DNA of 64,000 nucleotides from contig NZ_CP075896.1 in assembly GCF_018604545.1 (NCBI RefSeq), positions 7,688,001 to 7,752,000 of the forward strand, given 5' to 3'. Both the position numbers and the translations under genes were made by a program. Source of the stretch: Streptomyces koelreuteriae. GTDB taxonomy: Bacteria; Actinomycetota; Actinomycetes; Streptomycetales; Streptomycetaceae. Shown one piece after another: positions 40,109-48,234 of the stretch. Numbering within the stretch: position 1 is the stretch's first letter; each line of letters opens with the position of its first letter. The notes beneath the pieces were generated by a model. The model worked only from the letters and a program-made list of their open reading frames with translations. It searched no databases and was not told the DNA's origin.

Positions 40109-41350
40109 TCAGTCGCGCAGGGCCGTGGTCAGCCGGCCCGCCGCGATCGCCCGGCGCGTGTCCCTGGGGCCGAGCAGCCCCAGCGCGTGCTCGTGGATCT
40201 CCGCGTCGTACGGGGCCCGTTCGCCGTAGCGCAGGGCATGGTCCGGGCGGGTGCTCGCCAGGACGGCCTCGCGCACGGCCACTTCGAGGCGGGTGCGCCA
40301 CTCCTCGATGCCGGGCGCCTGGGAACGGGGCAGGAGGGGACCGCCGTAGCGGCTCAGGGCCGTGTCCGTGTCGCCCCGCTCCAGCGCGCGCAGGACGTCG
40401 GCGGCGTCGCAGGACACCGGGATCGTCAGGGCGTAGCGGCGCGGGGCGATGCCGCCGCCGAGGGCGCGGCGCAGGTGGGAGATCTCCGCCTTGAAGGTGG
40501 ACGCGGTGACCGGCCGGTCGCCGTACAGGGCGGCGCGCAGCCGCTCCGGGGAGAAGCCGTCCGGTTCGAGCGCGAGCAGGGTGAGGATCTCCAATTGGCG
40601 CGGGCGAAGGGGGAGGTGGCTACCGTCCGGTACGGCCTGGAGGGCCTGTTCGGGGCCCAGGCAGGTGAGCCGGAGCCGAGCCGCCTGGGGGCGGTTGTGT
40701 TCCGTCGTTGTGAGGCGGGCCTCGATGGTGGACACCAGTGTCCGTACGGTGGACATGGCCAGGGGGTGCGAGCGGTCCCAGGTGGTGGACAGGTCCAGGA
40801 CGCCGAGGACCCGGCCGTCCGGGCCGTGCACGGGGGCGCAGTAGCAGACCCAGCCGTGCAGGGCCGACACCAGGTGCTCGGCCGAGAAGACCGAGCTGGG
40901 GCGGCCGGTGCGCAGCGCGAGGGACAGGGCGTTGGTACCCATGGCCTGCTCGTCCCACCGGCCGCCCGGCGCGAAGTTGACCCGCTCGGCCTTGCGGCGC
41001 ATGGTCGGGCCGCCGCAGGTCCACAGGATCGTGCCGGACTCGTCGGTGACCGCCGTGACGAAACCGGCGTCCTCGGCGATGCTGTGCAGTTCGCCGGCGA
41101 GGCCGGAGACCGGCCGGTACAGCGGGGAGGACGTCCAGCGCTGGTGCACCGGACCGCCCTCGGTGACCGGGGCGCTGTCCCGGCCGGGGTCCACACTGCC
41201 GAGCGAACGCGCCCAGGACTCGGTCACCTCGTGACGCAACTGCGCGCTGCCGCCCGGCCGCGTGCCCGGGACGCTCAGCCGCGGTATCCAATGGGACCAC
41301 TCGTGCTCCAGCGCGGTCCTGCGCTGCCGGAGGTCAGGGCGCTGTGACAT
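40109..41350 (-). CDS. GAF-domain transcriptional regulator
   Basis: The 413-residue protein has an N-terminal region and GAF-type sensor similar to AcoR (AVTDESGTILWTCGG, WDEQAMGTNALSLALRTGRP, LHGWVCYCAPVHGPDGRVLG), but lacks the AAA+ sigma54 domain. Instead the C-terminal part has an OmpR/SARP-like winged helix (LPLRPRQLEILTLLALEPDG, SPERLRAALYGDRPV, TFKAEISHLRRALGG). It probably senses a small metabolite and controls the neighbouring aldehyde dehydrogenase gene 105 bases downstream. Confidence 0.88.
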   Translation of the reverse strand: MSQRPDLRQRRTALEHEWSHWIPRLSVPGTRPGGSAQLRHEVTESWARSLGSVDPGRDSAPVTEGGPVHQRWTSSPLYRPVSGLAGELHSIAEDAGFVTAVTDESGTILWTCGGPTMRRKAERVNFAPGGRWDEQAMGTNALSLALRTGRPSSVFSAEHLVSALHGWVCYCAPVHGPDGRVLGVLDLSTTWDRSHPLAMSTVRTLVSTIEARLTTTEHNRPQAARLRLTCLGPEQALQAVPDGSHLPLRPRQLEILTLLALEPDGFSPERLRAALYGDRPVTASTFKAEISHLRRALGGGIAPRRYALTIPVSCDAADVLRALERGDTDTALSRYGGPLLPRSQAPGIEEWRTRLEVAVREAVLASTRPDHALRYGERAPYDAEIHEHALGLLGPRDTRRAIAAGRLTTALRD

Positions 41351-41617
41351 GGCCTCTCCCTGCCGTCGTAGCCGTCGTACCGGTTCTCGGCGTGAGGTCA
41401 GTGTTACCGGACGCGCCGGGCCCGGTCGAGGAAACCGGCGGACCGGGGCCGGGGTTGCGTACGACTGGCCGGGAAGTGCCCAGCTCTGAACGGGCGACCG
41501 CCTGACTGGATGTTTGTCCGGACCCCGGGTGCCGCCGTACGGGTGACGGGTTCACTCGACCCGACGGACGGGGTCCCGGCCGCGTACCACCGGCGCGCGG
41601 CGTCGCGTTGCCCTGGC

Positions 41618-42043
41618 ATGGACAGCACTGCGACGGCGCGGCGCCTGCTCGGGAACGACGCCGCGCCCCGGCCGTACGCCGAACTCACCAGCGGATACTC
41701 GGGCCATCCGCCGATCTACGCGGCCCTCGTCGCCGAATGGGAGGCCAGGGGCCATACGGCCCCGGAGCACCGCGACGGCCAGTGGGTCTCCTTCGCCGCG
41801 CCGACGGAGAGCGAGACCTGGACCGCCGTACCCGCGTGGAACACCGGCTCGCATCTGGGTCCGGTCGTCGTCCCGGCGGGTGCGCATCCGGTTGTCGGCA
41901 TGCCCACCGGGTCGGTGGTCCCTCCCGGGGTACATCCGACCCCCGGCCGGTACACAGGCCTGGTCGCCTCATCCGGTCTGCGCCCGGCCGCTCCCACCAC
42001 CGCCCGCCTCACCAACCCTCAAGCGCCACCGGCTCCGCGCTGA
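41618..42043 (+). CDS. Small hypothetical protein
   Basis: The 141-residue frame starts MDSTATARRLLGNDAAPRPY at the ATG at 41618. It is Pro/Thr/Ala-rich toward the C terminus, with an aromatic segment GHPPIYAALVAEWEARGHTA in the first half. No domain is recognised and there is no clear SD. It overlaps the convergent gene by 35 bases. Possibly real, but support is modest. Confidence 0.45.
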   Translation: MDSTATARRLLGNDAAPRPYAELTSGYSGHPPIYAALVAEWEARGHTAPEHRDGQWVSFAAPTESETWTAVPAWNTGSHLGPVVVPAGAHPVVGMPTGSVVPPGVHPTPGRYTGLVASSGLRPAAPTTARLTNPQAPPAPR

Positions 42044-42497
42044 CCGGTGCCAGGACCGCGAGGGTGCCCGTGGCCTCGTGGAGGGCGGACTCGAGGGTGC
42101 CGGGGGAGTGCAGGGCGCCGGTGCCGTCCGGTGGGACGAGCCACTCCAGGCGGCCGGCGGGCCGGTACGGCGGCGGTACCGCGACCCAGGAACCGCGGCC
42201 GACGTGCCGGACCCCGAACCCGACCCACTCGCTGACGGGGTCGGGCGGCAGGAAGAAGCCGACTCTGCGGGCCGTGCAGTCCACCAGGGTGGGGCCGGGC
42301 ACCTTCAGCGGATCGCGCCACAGGTAGTCCAGGGCGAGCAGCCCGAGCCGGTCGGGAACGCTCAGCACGTCCCAGTACCGCCCGGCCTCCACGAGGACCG
42401 TGCCCGCGCCGTAGTCCCACTCCCGCTTGCATTCCTGGGGGTCCGTGGCGGCCGCGGCGAGCCACTCGACGGCTTGCTTCCACATGACGCTCTGCAT
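42009..42497 (-). CDS. Hypothetical protein, primase/polymerase N-terminal-like
   Basis: The 162-residue protein contains WLAAAATDPQECKREWDYGA, AGRYWDVLSVPDRLGLLALD and GRGSWVAVPPPYRPAGRLEW. This pattern recurs in short Streptomyces proteins resembling part of bifunctional DNA primase/polymerase domains, without their catalytic acidic motif. ATG 42497 with GGGGTGG upstream is preferred to the GTG at 42539. Role unknown. Confidence 0.6.
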   Translation of the reverse strand: MQSVMWKQAVEWLAAAATDPQECKREWDYGAGTVLVEAGRYWDVLSVPDRLGLLALDYLWRDPLKVPGPTLVDCTARRVGFFLPPDPVSEWVGFGVRHVGRGSWVAVPPPYRPAGRLEWLVPPDGTGALHSPGTLESALHEATGTLAVLAPVSAEPVALEGW

Positions 42498-43205
42498 GGC
42501 CACCCCAGGCACAGTCGGCGCGCCCCGCAGGACGCACACGGGACACGGGCCGGTGGCCCGCGGGAATCCGGGAGATCCGCGGTGCCGATCCGGCCCCAGT
42601 CATGCTCGTAGATATTTCTAGGCGCCGGAAGGGGTGGCGTGGCCTGGCGTTTGGGTCGGGCATGTCCCGGTCGAAAGCGGGCACTCGACGACGCGTCACG
42701 TAAGACCGCGATCAACTCCGAGCGCGTCCATGGTGCCCATACGAAACCGGCCACTGGCCGATGAACGACTCGGGGAGAACTCGAGGAGCGTGCCGGACGG
42801 ATGGGCCGTCGTCGCCGGAAATGCGCGGTCCCCAGGCGCACCCGTCACCCCGTGTTCGCGGCCGCTGTGCGCGAGGTGTGGACCAGTCCACGAGGGCGCG
42901 CGGGCGGGATGTGCGAATCAGGGAAGTTTGCCTTCACAAAACCTTCCAGTGTGCTGGCCAGAACCCGTCTTGTTCGGTCAACTCCGAACGCACCAAGGTG
43001 GATTGAGCACTTGAGCATCAGGAGTCACAAGCGCGCTGCTTGACCTGTGCGACCGAACCGCGCGGGTACTGACGGGGGAACTGATGAGGTGCGCGTGCCC
43101 ACCGATGACGCTCGGCGGGCAGTTCCTCGCGCACGGCCGGAACGTCCCTCCCTCACCGTCTCTTGGTGCCGTCATCCGGTGCCCGAGACAGAGATAGGAG
43201 GGGGA
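42498..43205 (+). promoter_or_regulatory. Control region upstream of the injection-system operon, with palindrome at 42972-42989
   Basis: The 700-base region carries no convincing gene. It has an AT-richer stretch around 42920-43020 likely to hold the promoter, and the perfect inverted repeat GTTCGG-N6-CCGAAC at 42972-42989, about 220 bases before the sheath start. The palindrome is a candidate operator. A strong AGGAGG ribosome-binding site closes the region. Confidence 0.45.
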
Positions 43206-45071
43206 ATGCCGATGAGCGCGGTGAACGCCGCCAAGCCGACGTATCCCGGTGTCTACGTCGAAGAGCTTCCCAGCAGCACCCGCACCATCTCGACCCTGAC
43301 CACTTCGGTGACCGCCTTCGTGGGCCACACCCGCCGCGGTCCGCTGAACGAGCCGGTGCGCGTCACCAGCTTCACGGAGTTCGAGCGCCGCTTCGGGGGG
43401 CTGAGCGCGCAGAGCGCCGTCGGCTACGCCGTTCACCAGTTCTTCGGCAACGGCGGCACCGTCGCCGTGATCGTCCGGGTCGCCAAGGCCGGCAGCGGCC
43501 AGGCCGCCTGCGTCGCGCTGGAGTCCACCGAGGGCCACAGCGAGTGCGACGTCCTCAAGGTGCACGCCAGGGAACCCGGCGTGTGGGGCAACGGCCTGCG
43601 CGTCGCCGTCGACTACGACACGCCCTGCCCCGACGAGACCTTCAACCTGCGCGTCCACGACGCCAAGGGCGAGGCCCGCGAGAGCTTCACCGGTCTGTCC
43701 GCCGACCCCTCCAACGGCCGGTATGTGCAGACCGTCGTCAACGCCGGCTCCCGGCTGATCCGCGTCGAGGTCGTCGGCGAGGGCCGTCCCGACCCGTCCG
43801 GCACCGTCTCCAAGCCGTTCGGGCACGAACTGCCCGACCTCGCCGTGGACCTCACCGTCAAGATCGGCGACGTCGAGCGGGAGTTCACGCTCTACGACCC
43901 CGACTGCGACGGCGAGGCCCCCTCCGGCGTGGCCGAGCTGGCGCTGCTGCTGGAGCGCAAGCTGCGCGCCCTGCCCGACGCGCCGGGCAAGCACGCCTTC
44001 GCCGGTGCCGAGGTCACCGCCTTCGGCCGGCGTGTCCAGGTCGTCGCGGGCTCCACCGACCCCGAGGACGTCGTCCGCTTCGTCGGCGAGTGCGCCAACG
44101 ACCTCGGCCTGGAGGCCTCGGTCAACCCGCCCGTCTTCCCGCTGGAGGGCGGCGAGGACGGCGAGGCGCCCGGCCCGCGCGACCTCATCGGCTCCGAGGC
44201 CGACAAGTCCGGCATCCAGTCGCTGCGCGGCGTCCCCGACGTCAACCTCCTCGTGCTGCCCGAACTCGCGGCGTACGAGAAGGCCGAGGACGCCCTCACC
44301 GTCGTCTCGGCCGCCCAGCGGCTCTGCCAGGAGCGGCGGATCTTCCTGCTCGTCGACGCGCCGAGCACCTGGGTCAGCGTGGACACCGCCCGAGCCGGGC
44401 TCGCCGCGTTCGACGCCGTCCGCGGCAACCACGCGGGCCTGTACTTCCCGCACCTCCAGCTCACCGACCCGCTCACCGGCCGGCTGCGCTCCTTCCCGCC
44501 GTCCGGCGCGGTCGCGGGCGTCATCGCCCGTACGGACTCCGAGCGCGGTGTGTGGAAGGCCCCGGCCGGCACCGAGGCGCGCCTCGCGGGCGTGCACTCC
44601 CTCACGGTGAACCTCACCGACCGCGAGACCGGCCTGCTCAACCCGCTCGGCGTCAACGTCCTGCGGACCTTCCCGGTGACCGGCCCGGTCGTCTGGGGCG
44701 CCCGCACGCTGGAGGGCTCCGACGCCCTCGACAGCGAGTGGAAGTACGTGCCGGTACGGCGGCTCGCCCTGCATGTCGAGGAGAGCCTCCAGCGGGGCCT
44801 GCAATGGGTGGTGTTCGAGCCCAACGACGAGAACCTGTGGCAGCAGATCCGCCTCAACGCCTCCTCCTACCTGCACACGCTCTTCCGCCAGGGCGCCTTC
44901 AAGGGCGGCACGCCGCGCGAGGCCTACTTCGTCAAGTGCGACAGCGACACCACGACCGACGAGGACATCGAGAACGGCATCGTCAACGTCCTGGTCGGCA
45001 TCGCGCCGGTCCGCCCGGCCGAGTTCGTGATCGTCAAGATCCAGCAGACGTCCGGCCAGTTCGCGCTCTGA
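43206..45071 (+). CDS. Contractile injection system sheath protein
   Basis: The 621-residue protein starts PTYPGVYVEELPSSTRTIST, the standard opening of phage-type tail sheaths, and contains TTSVTAFVGHTRRGPLNEPV, a variable insertion domain (about 110-330), and the conserved C-terminal part (ADKSGIQSLRGVPDVNLLV; AGVIARTDSERGVWKAPAG; RRLALHVEESLQRGLQWVVF) ending in the strand that links sheath subunits. It corresponds to Pvc2-4-type sheaths and contracts to drive the inner tube. A second ATG at 43212 has better SD spacing. It is the first gene of the eCIS operon. Confidence 0.95.
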   Translation: MPMSAVNAAKPTYPGVYVEELPSSTRTISTLTTSVTAFVGHTRRGPLNEPVRVTSFTEFERRFGGLSAQSAVGYAVHQFFGNGGTVAVIVRVAKAGSGQAACVALESTEGHSECDVLKVHAREPGVWGNGLRVAVDYDTPCPDETFNLRVHDAKGEARESFTGLSADPSNGRYVQTVVNAGSRLIRVEVVGEGRPDPSGTVSKPFGHELPDLAVDLTVKIGDVEREFTLYDPDCDGEAPSGVAELALLLERKLRALPDAPGKHAFAGAEVTAFGRRVQVVAGSTDPEDVVRFVGECANDLGLEASVNPPVFPLEGGEDGEAPGPRDLIGSEADKSGIQSLRGVPDVNLLVLPELAAYEKAEDALTVVSAAQRLCQERRIFLLVDAPSTWVSVDTARAGLAAFDAVRGNHAGLYFPHLQLTDPLTGRLRSFPPSGAVAGVIARTDSERGVWKAPAGTEARLAGVHSLTVNLTDRETGLLNPLGVNVLRTFPVTGPVVWGARTLEGSDALDSEWKYVPVRRLALHVEESLQRGLQWVVFEPNDENLWQQIRLNASSYLHTLFRQGAFKGGTPREAYFVKCDSDTTTDEDIENGIVNVLVGIAPVRPAEFVIVKIQQTSGQFAL

Positions 45072-45104
45072 GGAACGCTCCAAGGAACCCCTGAGGACAT
45101 TTCG

Positions 45105-45629
45105 ATGGCAGAGTTCACCGTCAACGCCCATCGTTTCGACCCCTACAAGAACTTCAAGTTCCTGGTCCTGTGGGACGGTCGGACGGTCGCGGGCATCAGC
45201 AAGATCAGTCCGCTGAAGCGGACCACCGAGGTCGTCAAGCACCGCCACGGCGGCGACCCCTCGTCCCCGCGCAAGTCGCCGGGCCGCTCCGAGTTCGAGG
45301 GCATCACCCTGGAGCGCGGCGTCACGCACGACCCCGAGTTCGACCGCTGGGCCAACAAGGTCTGGCAGGTCGGCGCGGGCCTCGGCTCGGAGGTGTCCCT
45401 CGCGGACTTCCGCAAGGACATCGTCATCCAGGTCCTCAACGAGGCCGGCCAGGTCGCCGTCTCGCACAAGCTGTACCGGACCTGGCCCAGCGAGTACCAG
45501 GTCCTCGGCGAACTGGACGCCAACGCCAACGCGGTGGCCATCCAGTCGCTGAAGCTGGAGTGCGAGGGGTGGGAGCGGGATTACGAGGTGGCGGAGCCGG
45601 AAGAGCCGTCGTTCCTCAACCCGGCGTAG
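45105..45629 (+). CDS. Injection system inner tube protein (T4 gp19-like)
   Basis: The 174-residue protein has the gp19/Pvc1 tube fold: RFDPYKNFKFLVLWDGRTVA at the start, then KRTTEVVKHRHGGDPSSPRK, EGITLERGVTHDPEFDRWAN and SLKLECEGWERDYEV near the end. Hexamers of this protein stack to form the tube inside the sheath. It lies 33 bases after the sheath stop. A repeat hairpin just downstream may reduce read-through into the lower-abundance baseplate genes. Confidence 0.95.
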   Translation: MAEFTVNAHRFDPYKNFKFLVLWDGRTVAGISKISPLKRTTEVVKHRHGGDPSSPRKSPGRSEFEGITLERGVTHDPEFDRWANKVWQVGAGLGSEVSLADFRKDIVIQVLNEAGQVAVSHKLYRTWPSEYQVLGELDANANAVAIQSLKLECEGWERDYEVAEPEEPSFLNPA

Positions 45630-45685
45630 GCGCTCCGCTGGGAGAGCCGCGATGGGGTTGTTGTTCGTCTGCGGGTTCGTCTGGG

Positions 45686-45720
45686 CTGGTCGCGCAGTTC
45701 CCCGCGCCCCTTTGGGGCGC
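45686..45720. repeat. Streptomyces intergenic repeat with GCGCCCC/GGGGCGC hairpin
   Basis: CTGGTCGCGCAGTTCCCC followed by GCGCCCC-TTT-GGGGCGC is a motif found many times between genes in Streptomyces genomes. The 7-bp hairpin sits between the highly expressed tube gene and the rest of the operon. Confidence 0.7.
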
Positions 45721-45779
45721 GCTGCTGAGCCGCGTGGGTGCATGGGAACTGTTCGGACACTGGCAAGGGGGGACAGAAG

Positions 45780-46511
45780 GTGATCACGCGGGCGGACGAC
45801 GTCCTGGCCACCTGGGAGTCCGGGCTCGGGCAGGCGTCGGCCGGGCGTGCGGTGCTGTTGCACCGGGCTGCCCGGCCGGATCTGGGCGGGGATCAGCAGG
45901 CGCTGCTCTCGCTGCCGGTCGGGGAGCGGGAGGCGGATCTGTTCGCGCTGCGCCGGGCCTTGTTCGGCGAGCGGATGCAGGTGCGGCTGGAGTGCCGGGC
46001 GTGTGGCGCGGACATGGAGTTCGAGCTGGACGCCGGGGAGTTCGCCCGCACCCTGGCCGACCGCGGTGATCCGCTGGTGCGGGTCGCCGAGGACGGCTGG
46101 GAGGTCGAGTTCCGGGTGCCCGGCGTCGCCGACCTGACGGCGGCGGCCCGGGATGCCGACCCGCGCCGGGCGCTGCTCGCCCGCTGTGTGGTCACCGCCG
46201 TACACGACGGGCGGCCCGTGTCCGCGGACACACTGCCCGTCGCCGTACAGCGGCGGATCGCCGAGGCGGCGCAGTCCGCCGACCCGGGGGCCGACGTCAC
46301 GCTCGCCATCGCCTGCCCCGAATGCGAGGAGCCCACCCGGGCCGAGCTGGACATCGCCTCCTACCTGTGGACCGAACTGGACGCCTGGGCCCGGGACCTG
46401 CTGCTCGACGTCCATCTGCTCGCCACCGCCTACGGCTGGAGCGAGCCGGAGATCCTGGCGCTCAGCCCGCTGCGGCGCCGCTACTACCTGGAGCTGTGTG
46501 CGGATGTCTGA
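45780..46511 (+). CDS. Zinc-binding assembly protein of the injection system (T4 gp26/51-like role possible)
   Basis: The 243-residue protein starts at GTG 45780 behind GGGGGG. It has two CxxC pairs (ECRACGADM and ACPECEEPT) flanking a domain of about 100 residues, and ends DVHLLATAYGWSEPEILALS plus PLRRRYYLEL, a motif seen in phage baseplate hub or tail-assembly proteins. Proteins of this kind stand after the tube gene in actinobacterial eCIS clusters. The structural role is not proven. Its stop overlaps the next gene by 8 bases. Confidence 0.7.
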   Translation: MITRADDVLATWESGLGQASAGRAVLLHRAARPDLGGDQQALLSLPVGEREADLFALRRALFGERMQVRLECRACGADMEFELDAGEFARTLADRGDPLVRVAEDGWEVEFRVPGVADLTAAARDADPRRALLARCVVTAVHDGRPVSADTLPVAVQRRIAEAAQSADPGADVTLAIACPECEEPTRAELDIASYLWTELDAWARDLLLDVHLLATAYGWSEPEILALSPLRRRYYLELCADV

Positions 46512-47259
46512 CTCCACCTCGCAAGGGCGGCCGGAGCCCGACTTCCTCGACCGGCTGCTCGCCCGGCACGCGGCGCCCGCCGAGCGGCGCACCGGCGTGG
46601 TGCGGGTACGGCCGCGGCTGGCCGGCCCCTTCGAACGCGTCGAGGCCGTACGGGCCGCCGCACCCGACCCGGACGGCACCGAGCCGCTGTGGCCCGTCGC
46701 CGCCCCGGCCGCCGTCGCCCGGCCGGACGGGACGCGCCCGGCGGCCCGCGAGGTCGTCCGTACGGAACGCGAGCGGACGGTCGTACGGACCGAGCAGGCC
46801 CCGGCGCACGACGAGCCCGCACCGCGTCCGGCCGCACGGCCGGCCGAGTCCGAAGGGCCGCTGCTGCGGCCCGTCACCTCCACGGGCCCCGTGCTGCGGC
46901 CGGTCCCCGACACCGCCCGCCGCGCGGCGGGCCGGGGCCGTACCGAGCGGGCGGCCCCCACGAACGCGGCGTCCGTCCCGACCCCCCCTGGCGCGGACGC
47001 CGCTTCCCCAGCCGCCGTGTCCGCCCCGCTGCTCCCCAGCGCGGCGGACACGGCGGCCGCACGCGACGCCGTCCGGCAGGCGGCGGCCCGCCGCCCCGGG
47101 CGCCCGCCCGAGCAGGTGGTGCAGGTGCGGATCGGGCGGCTGGAGGTCACCGCGGGTGGTACGCCGCAGGACGGTGCCGGCAGGCCCCGGCCGCGGGACG
47201 CCGAGCGGCCCCGGGCCGCGGTCAGCCTGGCGGACTACCTGGCCAGGGGACGCGAGTGA
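46504..47259 (+). CDS. Ala/Pro/Arg-rich eCIS-associated protein
   Basis: The 251-residue protein has a short conserved start (RPEPDFLDRLLARHAAP), a long disordered Ala/Pro/Arg region, and a conserved end VQVRIGRLEVTAG followed by VSLADYLARGRE. This pattern (conserved short ends, disordered middle) suits a linker that connects two parts of the particle or a chaperone. It overlaps the previous gene and precedes the cap protein gene by 73 bases. No enzyme motif. Confidence 0.65.
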   Translation: MSDSTSQGRPEPDFLDRLLARHAAPAERRTGVVRVRPRLAGPFERVEAVRAAAPDPDGTEPLWPVAAPAAVARPDGTRPAAREVVRTERERTVVRTEQAPAHDEPAPRPAARPAESEGPLLRPVTSTGPVLRPVPDTARRAAGRGRTERAAPTNAASVPTPPGADAASPAAVSAPLLPSAADTAAARDAVRQAAARRPGRPPEQVVQVRIGRLEVTAGGTPQDGAGRPRPRDAERPRAAVSLADYLARGRE

Positions 47260-47332
47260 GTGAGCCGCGACGGCACGGCAGCCGTACGACGAGAAGGACC
47301 AGGACCAGGAGAGGGACCGAGGAACCGACGCC

Positions 47333-48229
47333 ATGAGCAACGCACTTGCCCTCGCCCACGTCACCCAGGCCCTCGCCCTGCTGATCGAGGCCAACCTGCC
47401 GCCGGACATCGACATCGCGGTGAAGGTCGAGCCGCGCAAGCCGCCGGCCGACCCGCCCCTCGAACCGACCATCACCGTGTTCCTGTACCAGGTCACGCCC
47501 AACACCTCGCAGCGCAACCACGACCTGCCGACCCGGGCGTCCGACGGGACCCTGGTCCGGCGTCCGGCCGCCGCGCTCGACCTGCACTACCTGATCAGCG
47601 CGTACGGCGAGGAGGCGGAACTGGTCGGGCAGCGCCTGATCGGCTCGGTGGTGCGCACGCTGCACGAGATACCCGTACTGCCCAGGGACATCATCGAACT
47701 CGCCGGTCAGCGACCGCACTTGAACGGGAGCGACCTGGCCGAGGCGGTGCAGCGGGTGCGGTTCACGCCGACGGCGATGGACGTCGACGAGACGTCCAAG
47801 CTGTGGGGGATGCTCCACCAGACGCCGTACACGCTGTCCGTCGTCTACCAGGCGGTCCTCGTCCTCATCGACGGGCGTGAGACGCCGGTGCCGGCGAAGC
47901 CGGTGGAGCGGCCGGAGGTGCGGGTGCTGCCGCTCGGGGCGGCGGGGGCTCCGGCTCCGGGTGTGACGTCCCAGGAGGCGGTGGCGGTGGAGGCGGATGA
48001 GCCGGTCGGGCCCTCGGGGAAGGCCGCGGAACCCGCCGACGAGCCGACGCAGGCCGTGGCGGGGGCCGTGGCGAGGGCCGAGACGAAGCCGCCCGCCAAG
48101 TCGGCCCGGGGCCGCAAGCCGGCCCAACCGGCCAGGACGGCGAAGAAGCCGGCCGCCAGGCCCGCGAAGTCCGCACGGTCACAGCCGCCGGCCAAGAACG
48201 CCGACGGCAGTGAGGACACGGAGAACTGA
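47333..48229 (+). CDS. Pvc16-like (DUF4255) cap protein
   Basis: Residues 1-190 form the DUF4255/Pvc16 N-terminal domain: ALAHVTQALALLIEANLPPD, TITVFLYQVTPNTSQRNHDL, LDLHYLISAYGEEAELVGQR, LLHQTPYTLS-type strand (here MLHQTPYTLSVVYQAVLVLI). This family caps the distal end of the tube and sheath. Residues about 200-298 are an unusual Ala/Lys/Pro-rich tail, basic toward the end, not needed for the cap fold. It ends 5 bases before the ATPase gene. Confidence 0.88.
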   Translation: MSNALALAHVTQALALLIEANLPPDIDIAVKVEPRKPPADPPLEPTITVFLYQVTPNTSQRNHDLPTRASDGTLVRRPAAALDLHYLISAYGEEAELVGQRLIGSVVRTLHEIPVLPRDIIELAGQRPHLNGSDLAEAVQRVRFTPTAMDVDETSKLWGMLHQTPYTLSVVYQAVLVLIDGRETPVPAKPVERPEVRVLPLGAAGAPAPGVTSQEAVAVEADEPVGPSGKAAEPADEPTQAVAGAVARAETKPPAKSARGRKPAQPARTAKKPAARPAKSARSQPPAKNADGSEDTEN

Positions 48230-48234
48230 GGCAC

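Noticed and set aside
42634..43014. A 126-codon plus-strand frame upstream of the eCIS operon
   Set aside because: No ribosome-binding site, mixed composition and no domain; the region looks regulatory.
42978..47150. A 1390-codon open frame on the minus strand
   Set aside because: It lies antisense to the sheath, tube and following eCIS genes, whose family motifs are unmistakable. Long antisense frames are expected at this GC content.
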